Shown one piece after another: positions 53,684-63,066 of a stretch of DNA of 64,000 bases. This DNA comes from Allobosea robiniae (lineage in GTDB: Bacteria > Pseudomonadota > Alphaproteobacteria > Rhizobiales > Beijerinckiaceae). Location of the stretch: NCBI RefSeq assembly GCF_900102525.1, contig NZ_FNBZ01000002.1:372001-436000 (forward strand). The letters are read 5' to 3'. The notes under the pieces are model-generated. The model had not been told where the DNA came from. It was given only the letters and a program-made list of their open reading frames with translations, and made no database searches. A program made the position numbers and the translations under genes. Within the stretch, counting starts at the first letter, position 1, and every line of letters begins with the position of its first letter.

Positions 53684-55771
53684 ATGACTTCTGTTGAAAC
53701 TGCTTATCCCGAGGCTCTTGCGCTGCCGGCGGAGAACCCCTTCGCCACGCGCTGGGAGACGCCGTTCCGCCTGCCGCCCTTCGCTGCGATCAAGCCGGAG
53801 CATATCCGCCCGGCTTTCGAGGCGGCGCTGGCCAAGCACAAGGTCGAGATCGCGGCGATCGTCGCGGACAAAGCCGAGCCGGACTTCGCCAATACGATCG
53901 AGGCGCTGGAACGGGCAGGGCGGGCGCTCTCCCGCGTCGGCGGCGTTTTCTACAACCTGACCGGTGCCGATACGAACGAGGCCTTGCAGGCGATCGAGCG
54001 CGAGATGTCGCCGATCACCTCGCGGCACTGGTCGGCGATCATGATGGACGAGGGGCTGTTCGCCCGCGTCGATGCGGTCAATGCCGGGCGCGATGCGCTC
54101 GGCCTGAACCCGGAGCAGGCGCGCCTGCTGGAGCGCAGCTACAAGGGCTTCATCCGCTCGGGCGCGAAGCTGGGAGCAGGCGAGAAGAAGCACCTTGCCG
54201 CGATCAACGAGCGGCTGGCGGGGCTCGGCACGCAGTTCAGCCAGAACGTGCTGAAGGACGAATCCTCCTATGCGCTCTTCATCGCGGACGAGGCTGGGCT
54301 CGCCGGCCTGCCTGACTTCGTGAAGGCGGCGATGGCACGCGCCGCCGCCGATCGCGGCAAGCCGGGCCAGCATGCGGTGACGCTGTCGCGCTCGATCATC
54401 GAGCCGTTCCTGACCTTCTCGACCCGCCGCGACCTGCGCGAGGAGGCCTTCATCGCCTGGAGCAAGCGCGGCGAGAATGGCGGTGAGAGCGACAACCGCG
54501 CCATCGTTGCCGAGATGGTGAAGCTCAGGGCCGAGAAGGCGAAGCTGCTGGGTTATCCGACCTTCGCGCATTTCAAGCTCGACGATGCCATGGCGAAGAC
54601 GCCGGAGCACGTGCGCGGGCTGCTGGAGCTGGTCTGGAAGCCGGCCAAGGCGCGCGCGGCGCGTGAGGCGGCCGATCTCGCGGCGCTGGCGCAGAGCGAG
54701 GGCGAGAACGGCCCGATCCGCCCCTGGGACTGGCGCCACTACGCCGAGAAGGTCCGGCAGAAGACCTATGCGCTCGATGAGGCCGTGCTGAAGCAGTATC
54801 TCCAGCTCGACCGCGTGAGGCAGGCGGCCTTCGACGTCGCCGGCAAGCTGTTCGGGCTCTCCTTCGCGGAGCGGCCGGAACTCAAGGGCTATCACCCGGA
54901 CGTGCGCATCTTCGAGGTCAAGGAGACCGCGAGCGGGCGCCATATCGGCCTGTTCGTCGGCGACTACTTCGCCCGCGCGTCGAAGCGCTCCGGCGCCTGG
55001 ATGAGCGCCTTCCGGGGCCAGCGCAAGCTCGACGGCGAGACCCGGCCGATCATCGTCAATGTCTGCAATTTCGCGAAGCCTGCCGAGGGCAAGCCGGCGC
55101 TGCTCTCGCTCGACGATGCGCGCACGCTCTTCCACGAGTTCGGCCACGCGCTGCACGGCCTGCTCTCGGACGTGACCTATGGCTCGCTCGCGGGCACGTC
55201 GGTTGCGCGCGATTTCGTCGAATTGCCCTCGCAGCTCTACGAGCACTGGTTCATGACGCGCGAGGTGATGCGCGAATATTGCCACCATGCCGAGACGGGC
55301 GAGCCGATCCCGGAGGCGCTGATCGAGAAGATCGAAAAGGCGCAGACCTTCAACCAGGGCTTCGCCACGGTTGAGTACACATCATCGGCGCTGGTCGATC
55401 TCGCCTTCCATTCGCTGGAGGCACCGGCCGAGGTCGACCCGCTCGCCTTCGAGGCGGCGGAGCTCGCTCGCATCGGCATGCCCGCCGAGATCACGATGCG
55501 CCACCGCACGCCGCATTTCACTCATGTCTTCTCGGGCGACGGCTATTCGGCAGGCTATTACAGCTATCTCTGGTCGGAGGTGATGGATGCCGACGCCTTC
55601 AACGCCTTCACCGAGACCGGCGACGTCTTCTCGCCCGCGGTCGCGGAGAAGCTGAAGCGCTACATCTACTCGGCCGGCGATACCCGCGATGCGGCCGAGG
55701 CCTATACGCTGTTCCGCGGGCGGCTGCCGACGCCGGATGCGCTCCTGGAGAAGCGGGGACTGGCGGCTTAA
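53684..55771 (+). CDS. dcp: M3-family zinc metallopeptidase (dipeptidyl carboxypeptidase type)
   Basis: A 695-residue cytosolic oligopeptidase. The zinc motif HEFGHALHGLLS starts at residue 484 (HEFGH, 484-488), followed by the third ligand region FVELPSQLYEHWF. Start and length (PFATRWETPFRLPPFAAIKPEHIRPAF) match Dcp/OpdA-like M3 peptidases, which degrade oligopeptides. Dcp removes C-terminal dipeptides, while OpdA cleaves internally; the two are not separable here with certainty. No signal peptide. It starts 27 bases after the Nudix gene. Confidence 0.9.
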   Translation: MTSVETAYPEALALPAENPFATRWETPFRLPPFAAIKPEHIRPAFEAALAKHKVEIAAIVADKAEPDFANTIEALERAGRALSRVGGVFYNLTGADTNEALQAIEREMSPITSRHWSAIMMDEGLFARVDAVNAGRDALGLNPEQARLLERSYKGFIRSGAKLGAGEKKHLAAINERLAGLGTQFSQNVLKDESSYALFIADEAGLAGLPDFVKAAMARAAADRGKPGQHAVTLSRSIIEPFLTFSTRRDLREEAFIAWSKRGENGGESDNRAIVAEMVKLRAEKAKLLGYPTFAHFKLDDAMAKTPEHVRGLLELVWKPAKARAAREAADLAALAQSEGENGPIRPWDWRHYAEKVRQKTYALDEAVLKQYLQLDRVRQAAFDVAGKLFGLSFAERPELKGYHPDVRIFEVKETASGRHIGLFVGDYFARASKRSGAWMSAFRGQRKLDGETRPIIVNVCNFAKPAEGKPALLSLDDARTLFHEFGHALHGLLSDVTYGSLAGTSVARDFVELPSQLYEHWFMTREVMREYCHHAETGEPIPEALIEKIEKAQTFNQGFATVEYTSSALVDLAFHSLEAPAEVDPLAFEAAELARIGMPAEITMRHRTPHFTHVFSGDGYSAGYYSYLWSEVMDADAFNAFTETGDVFSPAVAEKLKRYIYSAGDTRDAAEAYTLFRGRLPTPDALLEKRGLAA

Positions 55772-55783
55772 GCCGCCGCATTC

Positions 55784-55872
55784 CGTCATGGCCGGGCTCG
55801 TCCCGACCATCCACGTCTTCTCTTGAGCAATGTTCAAGACGTAGGTGCTCGCCCAGAAGGGCGAGCATGATG
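55784..55872. repeat. REP-like palindromic element
   Basis: A compound of hairpins after the M3 peptidase gene. The outer ends are inverted (CGTCATG near 55784 and CATGATG near 55866). CGTCTT (55814-55819) pairs with AAGACG (55836-55841), and GCTCGCCC (55847-55854) with GGGCGAGC (55859-55866) around AGAA. The start shares its CGTCATG-CCGGGCT pattern with the element at 12667. Confidence 0.6.
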
Positions 55873-55888
55873 CTACTGGCTTTTTGGC

Positions 55889-56233
55889 TCAGCCGGGATA
55901 ACCGAACTTCGCCTTGGTCGCCCTGACCTGGCCGATCGCGCCGGCATCGTTGCCGCCTGAGCAGGTCGTGCGGGCGCGTGCGATCTCGCTGCTGACCCGG
56001 TCATGCACGCCCTTGGTTGTGTGGCCGGTCGCGAAGTCGTTATCGATCACCGCCTGGAAGCGCTCGACCTCACCGGAGCAGCCGGTGCCCGAGGGCATGC
56101 GGAAGGTGTTCGGCGTCACGCCGGGCGCGGCCTGCGACGGCGGCGGCGCCGGGGGCGGGCCGCCCGATGGCGTCTGGCAGGCGGAGAGCAGGAGCGCGGC
56201 GAAAGCCGGGATAAGGACGGTAGAGACGCGCAT
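55889..56233 (-). CDS. Putative lipoprotein of unknown function
   Basis: A 114-residue protein with a lipoprotein signal: hydrophobic residues 6-16 and the lipobox LLSAC, putting the modified Cys at residue 19. A Pro/Gly-rich linker (PSGGPPPAPPPSQAAPG) leads to a small globular domain with two Cys (GCSGEVERF and TTCSGGN) that could pair. The C-terminus reads RATKAKFGYPG. The small domain resembles other short alphaproteobacterial lipoproteins, but I cannot name the family. Confidence 0.7.
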   Translation of the reverse strand: MRVSTVLIPAFAALLLSACQTPSGGPPPAPPPSQAAPGVTPNTFRMPSGTGCSGEVERFQAVIDNDFATGHTTKGVHDRVSSEIARARTTCSGGNDAGAIGQVRATKAKFGYPG

Positions 56234-56297
56234 CGGGGAGGCTCCGGCTGATCAAGCTGGGAGCATGCCCGATTCCGCGGGGCCGGCAAAGCTGCTG

Positions 56298-56939
56298 TCA
56301 GTCGGGCTCGGGCATGAAGAGCGCCACGACCGTGAAGAGGGCGGCGGCGCCTGCGGCCAGCCAGACCGCATCGAGCCCGATGCGGCCATGGGCGACAGCG
56401 CCGGCGATGGCGCCGCTGAGCAGACCGAGCCAGAGCACGAAATGGCGCAGGAAGGCGAGCTTCGGCCCGCCGAGCAGGGCGCCGGCGATGCGCTGCCCCA
56501 TCTTCACCAGCGTTCCTGTCATGTAGGTCAGGCCGATCGTGACCTCGCCGTCGCGCTGGAAGACGCTGTTCTCCGCGCCCATTGCGATGGCGAGGACGCC
56601 GGCGCCGGCGATGCCCAGCCCGATCGAGTCGAGGCCGGCCGAGATCAGCAGGGCGAGCGTGACGAAGGCGAGAACTGCCGCCTTGCGCTGGCGCCCGGCG
56701 AAATGCCCCGCGAGCGAGCCGCCGACCACGCCGAGGACGAAGAGCCCTAGGATCGTCACGGCGAGCAGGATGCCGCCGGCGTGGCGCCCGGCGAGCTCGA
56801 TGGCGAAGCGGGTGGTGTTGCCGCTCATGAAGGAGACGAAGAAGCCGCCGAGGCTGAGGAAGCCGAGCGCATCGACGAAGCCCGCCAGGCCGGACAGGCA
56901 GAAGGCAAGGCCGATGACAGGCCGGTCATAGCGCATCAT
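56298..56939 (-). CDS. DUF1275 (YoaK-like) membrane protein
   Basis: A 213-residue inner-membrane protein with about six helices. The family start LAFCLSGLAGFVDALGFLSLGGFFVSFMSGNTTRFAIEL is clear. YMTGTLVKMGQRIAGAL and a final LFTVVALFMPEPD also fit. DUF1275/YoaK proteins are of unknown function, and a transport role is often suggested from their helix pattern. It lies between a lipoprotein gene and the leuA leader region, with no operon partner. Confidence 0.87.
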   Translation of the reverse strand: MMRYDRPVIGLAFCLSGLAGFVDALGFLSLGGFFVSFMSGNTTRFAIELAGRHAGGILLAVTILGLFVLGVVGGSLAGHFAGRQRKAAVLAFVTLALLISAGLDSIGLGIAGAGVLAIAMGAENSVFQRDGEVTIGLTYMTGTLVKMGQRIAGALLGGPKLAFLRHFVLWLGLLSGAIAGAVAHGRIGLDAVWLAAGAAALFTVVALFMPEPD

Positions 56940-57062
56940 GCGCGGCGCTCCGACATTCTGGCCAGCCCCCCAATGTCGCGCGACCGCCGGCCGAATCGCG
57001 CTGCGCCATCCTAATTCACAGGAGCGGTCTGTTCTTAATTCAAATCGGCATGCGACATATGC

Positions 57063-57091
57063 TTGCGCTGGACCCCGTGCTTCGGTTACAT
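57063..57091 (+). promoter_or_regulatory. Possible promoter of leuA
   Basis: TTGCGC (57063-57068), a 17-base spacer and TTACAT (57086-57091). It lies upstream of the leader ORF in the otherwise gene-free 412-base stretch before leuA. Both hexamers deviate from consensus, so it is only suggested. Confidence 0.35.
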
Positions 57092-57178
57092 CCTGTCCTG
57101 TCGATGTGAGGAACGCCCGTGGTTTCGACCGCCCGCCATGACCTGACGAAGGACTGCGCCGCTGCGCAGGTCGTCGGC

Positions 57179-57235
57179 ATGCGCGCTCGCGCTCCGTTCT
57201 CGCTTCTTGGCCTTCTTCTCCTTAGCTGCCCCTGA
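57179..57235 (+). CDS. Leucine-rich leader peptide of leuA
   Basis: An 18-codon ORF, MRARAPFSLLGLLLLSCP and then TGA. Six of the last ten residues are leucine (codons 9, 10 and 12-15). It begins 173 bases before leuA in a region with no other gene. A weak ribosome-binding site (CAGG about 11 bases upstream) is the only visible initiation signal. The string of Leu codons directly ahead of complementary RNA segments is the usual architecture of a leucine-operon attenuator. The peptide itself need not be functional. Confidence 0.7.
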   Translation: MRARAPFSLLGLLLLSCP

Positions 57236-57312
57236 GGGCCGGCCGGGCATGTTGCCTGGGCGCTCAGGGGAGTGACGAGAACCGCCGACAGAAAACCCAG
57301 CGCCCGCCTTTT
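57229..57312 (+). promoter_or_regulatory. leuA transcription attenuator (competing hairpins)
   Basis: CCCCTGAG (57229-57236), which overlaps the leader stop codon, pairs with CTCAGGGG (57263-57270). GGGCGCT (57258-57264) can pair with AGCGCCC (57299-57305), followed by a short T-run (57309-57312). The two stems share bases 57263-57264. A ribosome stalled at the Leu codons would leave the first stem free to form, while a ribosome at the stop would block it. The terminator has a long loop, so its strength is uncertain. Confidence 0.5.
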
Positions 57313-57351
57313 CCAAAATTCCGCGGCGCGCCGACACCCGGAAGCAGAACC

Positions 57352-58929
<1,578 letters not shown>

Positions 58930-58953
58930 GCGAGGGGCGCCTCCGGGAAAGGG

Positions 58954-59007
58954 TGTCATCCCGTGGCGTTGCAGCGTGAAACGCTGCTGCGCAGACACGG
59001 GATGACA
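58954..59007. repeat. Inverted repeat after leuA
   Basis: TGTCATCCCGTG (58954-58965) and CACGGGATGACA (58996-59007) are perfect inverted copies. Inside lies a second palindrome, GCAGCGT-GAA-ACGCTGC. The outer ends (GTCATCCCG) resemble the other REP-like elements of the window. It begins 25 bases after the leuA stop and may serve as its transcript end. Confidence 0.65.
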
Positions 59008-59133
59008 GCGCTGCTGCAAGCTGATCCCCTGCGATTCCGGTGGATGACGCCGCTGCGATCTGGCGCCGGCCCGCGTTTTGCTCTCATCTGCACGTCCGGT
59101 GCGGTCGCTCCCCCGGCGACCCTGGGGAGCGCG

Positions 59134-60411
59134 ATGCCGATGGGCTATTTTCCGAACTGGACACTGAAAACCTCCGGCGCCGTGATGCCGGACGAGCGGC
59201 TGCCGACCGGCCAGACGGTCGTCGCCGGCCTGCAGCATGTCGTCGCCATGTTCGGCTCGACGGTGCTGGCGCCGGTGCTGATGGGCTTCGACCCGAATGT
59301 CGCGATCTTCTTCTCAGGGCTGGCGACGCTGCTCTTCTTCGTCATCACGCGCGGGCAGCTGCCGAGCTATCTCGGCTCCTCCTTCGCCTTCATCGGGGTC
59401 GTCATCGCCGCGACCGGCTATGCCGGCTCCGGCCCCAATCCGAATATCGGCGTCGCGCTCGGCGGCATCATAGCCTGCGGCGCGGTCTATGCCGTGATCG
59501 GCCTGATCGTGCAGGGCGTCGGCACCGCCTGGATCGAGAAGCTGCTGCCGCCGGTCGTGACCGGTGCGGTGGTGGCCGCGATCGGCCTCAACCTGACCTC
59601 GGTCGCGATCAGCATGATCTCGGCCAGCCCCTACACGAAATGGATCGCGCTGTTCACGGTCGTCGCGGTCGCATTGGTTGCAGTCTATGCGCGCGGGTTG
59701 CCGCAGCGCCTGCCGATCCTGATCGGTGGGCTTGCCGCCTACATCCTCTATGCGCTGACGGCATCGAGCTTCGGTGCGCCGACGATCGATTTCGGCAAGA
59801 TCGGCGCGGCCGCCTGGTTCGGCCTGCCGCAATTCGTGGCGCCTGTCTTCGAGATGAAGGCGATCACGCTGATCGTGCCGGTCGCGATCATCCTGGTCGC
59901 GGAGAATCTCGGCCATATCAAGGGCATCTCGGTGATGACGGGCCGCAATTTCGATCGCCTGATCGGGCGCGGCTTCTTCGCCGACGGTCTCGGCACCATG
60001 ATCGCCGGCTCGGGCGGCGGCACGGGCGTCACCACCTATGCCGAGAACATGGGCGTGATGGCGGTGACCCGGGTCTATTCGACGCTGGTCTTCGTCGCGG
60101 CCGGCATCATCGCGTTGCTGCTTGGCTTCTCGCCGAAGTTCGGCGCGGTGATCGGCACCATCCCCGTCGCGGTGCTCGGCGGCCTCGCCGTCGTGGTCTT
60201 CGGCCTGATCGCGGCGACCGCCGGCCGGATCTGGGTCGAGAACAAGGTCGACTTTTCGGAGCCGAAGAACCTGATCACGGTGGCGACCGCGCTGATCCTC
60301 GGCGCCGGCGACCTGAAGCTGCCGATCTTCGGCTATGAGCTCGGTGGAATCGGCACCGCGACCTTCGGCGCGATCGTGCTCTATCACCTGCTGAACCGCC
60401 GCACGGCCTGA
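59134..60411 (+). CDS. NCS2-family nucleobase:cation symporter (uracil/xanthine type)
   Basis: A 425-residue inner-membrane transporter with about 12-14 helices. Signature pieces are GLQHVVAMFGSTVLAPVLMGFDPN, SYLGSSFAFIGVV, and VAENLGHIKGISVMTGRNFDRLIGRGFFADGLGTM with the conserved Glu and Gly-Thr-x-x-x-x-Glu motif (TGVTTYAENMGVMAVTRVYS). These place it close to UraA/RutG-type uracil permeases. The start ATG 59134 is supported by GGGGAG five bases upstream; in-frame starts further back overlap the repeat. A short hairpin follows. Confidence 0.9.
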   Translation: MPMGYFPNWTLKTSGAVMPDERLPTGQTVVAGLQHVVAMFGSTVLAPVLMGFDPNVAIFFSGLATLLFFVITRGQLPSYLGSSFAFIGVVIAATGYAGSGPNPNIGVALGGIIACGAVYAVIGLIVQGVGTAWIEKLLPPVVTGAVVAAIGLNLTSVAISMISASPYTKWIALFTVVAVALVAVYARGLPQRLPILIGGLAAYILYALTASSFGAPTIDFGKIGAAAWFGLPQFVAPVFEMKAITLIVPVAIILVAENLGHIKGISVMTGRNFDRLIGRGFFADGLGTMIAGSGGGTGVTTYAENMGVMAVTRVYSTLVFVAAGIIALLLGFSPKFGAVIGTIPVAVLGGLAVVVFGLIAATAGRIWVENKVDFSEPKNLITVATALILGAGDLKLPIFGYELGGIGTATFGAIVLYHLLNRRTA

Positions 60412-60421
60412 CAATCCACAG

Positions 60422-60445
60422 CGCGGCCGGGCTATTCCGGCCGCG
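60422..60445. terminator. Hairpin after the NCS2 gene
   Basis: CGCGGCCGG (60422-60430) pairs with CCGGCCGCG (60437-60445) around GCTATT, ten bases after the stop codon. The downstream AAAAAT on this strand gives no T-run, so its strength as a terminator is uncertain. Confidence 0.5.
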
Positions 60446-60469
60446 TATGAAAAATCTGTCACGGATGGG

Positions 60470-60498
60470 TGGACAGGGGGCGGGGCCTTTGCTACACG
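60470..60498 (+). promoter_or_regulatory. Possible promoter of tRNA-Lys
   Basis: TGGACA (60470-60475), a 17-base spacer and TACACG (60493-60498) lie about 53 bases before the 5' end of the tRNA. Five of six -35 positions match TTGACA; the -10 is weaker. Confidence 0.4.
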
Positions 60499-60550
60499 CC
60501 CCCTGCCTGACGCGGCTAACGCCGCTGACCGGCGGCGCTTCGTGGCGTAT

Positions 60551-60626
<76 letters not shown>

Positions 60627-60714
60627 CGACCATTCCAAACATCGTTGAACGGACACCTCGCTGAAGCGAGCGGCTGGCATGTGCTGCCGCCGCCCGTTCC
60701 GCATCGTGCCGGGC

Positions 60715-61053
60715 TCAGCGGGCCGCGGCGAGGGCCGCGATCATGCCCGTGATGCTGTTGATCAGAATGAACTGATTATCGACCCTGACCCAGCGCTGGC
60801 CGCGGCCCGGCGCACGCAGGTGGTAGCGGTGATAATCCCGCACATAGCTCTGCCGGTACTGCCGGGGCAGGGCATGCCCGCGCGCCCAACGATCCTTGCG
60901 GACGATGACCTTCTTCGTCACATGCTTCTCGACATGGACCGGGCCGTGACGAGCGGGGCCGTGATGCTGTGCCCGGTAAGACTGAGCGAAGCTGGGGGCG
61001 GTTGCTCCGAGTAGAAAAGCGCCCGCGATTGCAGAGGCGATAATTTTTTTCAT
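60715..61053 (-). CDS. RcnB-family periplasmic protein
   Basis: A 112-residue protein with a signal peptide (KKIIASAIAGAFLLGATAPSFA, cleavage before QS). The mature part is rich in His and Arg (QHHGPARHGPVHVEKH) and ends in the RcnB-type strand set LPRQYRQSYVRDYHRYHLRAPGRGQRWVRVDNQFILI. RcnB-like proteins are involved in nickel/cobalt homeostasis in E. coli, but most members are of unknown role. The ATG is preceded by AGGAGA. It is divergent from the Pro-rich gene across a 225-base AT-rich gap. Confidence 0.8.
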   Translation of the reverse strand: MKKIIASAIAGAFLLGATAPSFAQSYRAQHHGPARHGPVHVEKHVTKKVIVRKDRWARGHALPRQYRQSYVRDYHRYHLRAPGRGQRWVRVDNQFILINSITGMIAALAAAR

Positions 61054-61230
61054 AACGATATCTCCTGTTCTCGATGGAGTTATCGTGAAGCATCGTCATT
61101 AAACGGGAGATGAATAGTTGGATTAATTCTCTGTAATGTTCCTGTAAGCTGTAATGAGTTTTTCAATTTCGATCGTTGCTTGACCGCGCTTGGCGTTGCT
61201 CTGACGGAGTGGCGTTTTCCGGGGTTGGGG

Positions 61231-61275
61231 GAGCCTTTCGGCGGCTCGGGCGTTCCTGTCCGAAAGGACAGTTTT
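61231..61275 (+). promoter_or_regulatory. Two hairpins in front of the Pro-rich gene
   Basis: GAGCC (61231-61235) with GGCTC (61243-61247), and CTGTCC (61256-61261) with GGACAG (61266-61271) around a GAAA loop. The second contains the ribosome-binding site of the gene at 61279 (AAAGGA, 61263-61268) and is followed by TTTT, so it could mask translation or act as a weak terminator. Confidence 0.4.
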
Positions 61276-61278
61276 CGC

Positions 61279-61536
61279 ATGATGCAATTCGATCAAGGCC
61301 TCACGGCCGCGCCTGGCAATACGCCCGCCATCCCCGATCCGCCACCCGAGGCGCCGCCCCTGACGCCGGGCGAGGTGCCGCCGGCTCCGCCGGTCGAATC
61401 GCCACCGGACGAGGAGCCACAGGGCATCCCGACTGAGCCACCGCCGGAACTGCCGCCGAATGCGCCGCCGGAGGCTCCCCCGGCGACGCCGATCGATCTG
61501 CCGCCGGGGCGCGATCCGCGCCAGCCGCAGGAATAG
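61279..61536 (+). CDS. Proline/glutamate-rich small protein
   Basis: An 85-residue low-complexity protein of unknown function. After MMQFDQGLTAAPGN nearly all of it consists of imperfect repeats of the type PPPEAPP and PPEEP. It contains no hydrophobic segment, signal peptide or Cys. GAAAGGA lies about 10 bases before the first ATG, inside a hairpin. A longer form from 61180 is open but its start is poorly supported. High Pro and Glu content suggests an extended, unstructured chain. Coding status is likely but not certain. Confidence 0.45.
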   Translation: MMQFDQGLTAAPGNTPAIPDPPPEAPPLTPGEVPPAPPVESPPDEEPQGIPTEPPPELPPNAPPEAPPATPIDLPPGRDPRQPQE

Positions 61537-61541
61537 TCCGC

Positions 61542-62930
61542 TTAGACCTTCGGGGCGTTGCCCGAACCGATATCCCAGTAGAGCCCGGCCATGGCGACGA
61601 GGCCCTCGCGGGCGATGGCGGCCGGCAGGTGCTCGTCCGGGGCGTGCTGCGAGCAGCCAGGATAGGAGTGCGGCACCCAGATCGTGCGCAGCTTCAGGAT
61701 CTCGGCGAAGATGTCGTTCGGGAGCGAGCCGCCGAGATTGGGCAGCAGGGCCGGCTTCTTGCCGGTGCTCTCGGCAATCGAATCGATGGTGAAGCGGACC
61801 CAGGCATCGTCGGGGTCGAGCCGCGTCGCGCCGAAGCGCTCGGTACCGGGCATGACGATCTCGACCATGTCGAAGCCATGGCGATCGAGATGGCGGCGGA
61901 GCGCCGGGGCGACGTCGCGCGGATCGATGCCGACGACGAAGCGCAAGGCGACGCGGGCCCAAGCACTCGGCGGCACGGCGTTGACCGGGGTTTCCGGGAC
62001 GCCGGATTTCATCGCCAGCACGTCGAAGGAGCACCAGCCGAAGACCTGTTCGGCGGGGGAGAGGCCGGGCTCGCCCCAGTTCGGATCGATGGTCGGGCCG
62101 CCCGGGCCGCCATCGATCTGGCAATCGGCGAGCGCGCGGCGCACGCCATCGGGCAGTTCCTTCGGCACCCATTCATGGATGCGGATCTGGCCGGTGGGCG
62201 AGGTGATCGAGGCGATGGCATGGGCGAGCTGGATCGCCGGATCGGAGAGGATGCCGCCCCAGTTGCCGGAATGGTGGCCGCCGTCGCGCGCCTTGATCTG
62301 CAGGTCGAAGGTGATGACGCCGCGGGCGCCGAGGAAGACGGTGGGGCGCTCGGCATTGAGGCGCGGCCCGTCCGAGGCGATCAGGATATCGGCCTTGAGC
62401 AGTTCGGCCTCATCCTCGCAGAGCTCGCGTAGGCCCGGCGAGCCGGATTCCTCGCCCATCTCGATCAGGTACTTGGCGTTGAAGCCGAGCTTGCCGCGCG
62501 TCTCCAGCACGGCGCGCAGGCCGTTGATGTTGATGAGGTGCTGGCCCTTGTTGTCGACGACGCCGCGGCCGTACCAGCGGCCGTCACGCTCGACCAGCTT
62601 CCACGGCGAGAGGCCCTCGCTCCACTGCGCGTCGAGGCCGCGGATGACGTCGCCATGGCCGTAGCCGAGGATAGTCGGCAGGGCGGGGTCCTCGATGCGC
62701 TCGGCATAGAGGAAGGGGCCGCGTGCCTTGGCATGGGTCAGGATGCGGCAGGTGAAGCCGAGCGATTCGAGCAGGGGCTGCATCTCCTTGTCGAGATATT
62801 CGCCCAGCACGGGAGCACGGTCTGGATTCTGGCTTTCGGTGGGGGTCGCGATGAGCCGGCCGAGATCGGTCTTCATCCGGCCTGAATCGAAATAGTCCTG
62901 AGCTTTCGCGATCGCCTGCGCGCGGGTCAT
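61542..62930 (-). CDS. M20-family zinc metallopeptidase / deacylase
   Basis: A 462-residue cytosolic enzyme. The metal ligands of the M20 fold are visible: TILGYGHGDVI (His), GRGVVDNKGQH (Asp), MGEESGSPGL (catalytic Glu and metal Glu) and a late HSYPGCSQHAPDEH (His). The dimerisation domain lies between about residues 195 and 340. Length (about 460) and the DNKGQ motif fit the dipeptidase/carnosinase-like branch. Many such genes are annotated only as M20 peptidases. The ATG at 62928-62930 was chosen over an in-frame extension to 63518. Confidence 0.88.
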   Translation of the reverse strand: MTRAQAIAKAQDYFDSGRMKTDLGRLIATPTESQNPDRAPVLGEYLDKEMQPLLESLGFTCRILTHAKARGPFLYAERIEDPALPTILGYGHGDVIRGLDAQWSEGLSPWKLVERDGRWYGRGVVDNKGQHLININGLRAVLETRGKLGFNAKYLIEMGEESGSPGLRELCEDEAELLKADILIASDGPRLNAERPTVFLGARGVITFDLQIKARDGGHHSGNWGGILSDPAIQLAHAIASITSPTGQIRIHEWVPKELPDGVRRALADCQIDGGPGGPTIDPNWGEPGLSPAEQVFGWCSFDVLAMKSGVPETPVNAVPPSAWARVALRFVVGIDPRDVAPALRRHLDRHGFDMVEIVMPGTERFGATRLDPDDAWVRFTIDSIAESTGKKPALLPNLGGSLPNDIFAEILKLRTIWVPHSYPGCSQHAPDEHLPAAIAREGLVAMAGLYWDIGSGNAPKV

Positions 62931-63066
62931 GGTCTTGTCGTCTCCCAATAAGTGGCCGGCACAGTGCCGGTGGACGGAGGCCAGCGCCAGTGCCAAGAGA
63001 GCCGGGCGCGTTATGCCCACGAGGCAGGGCGGGCGCCATACCGATCGACAGGGCTCTTCCCGCCGC

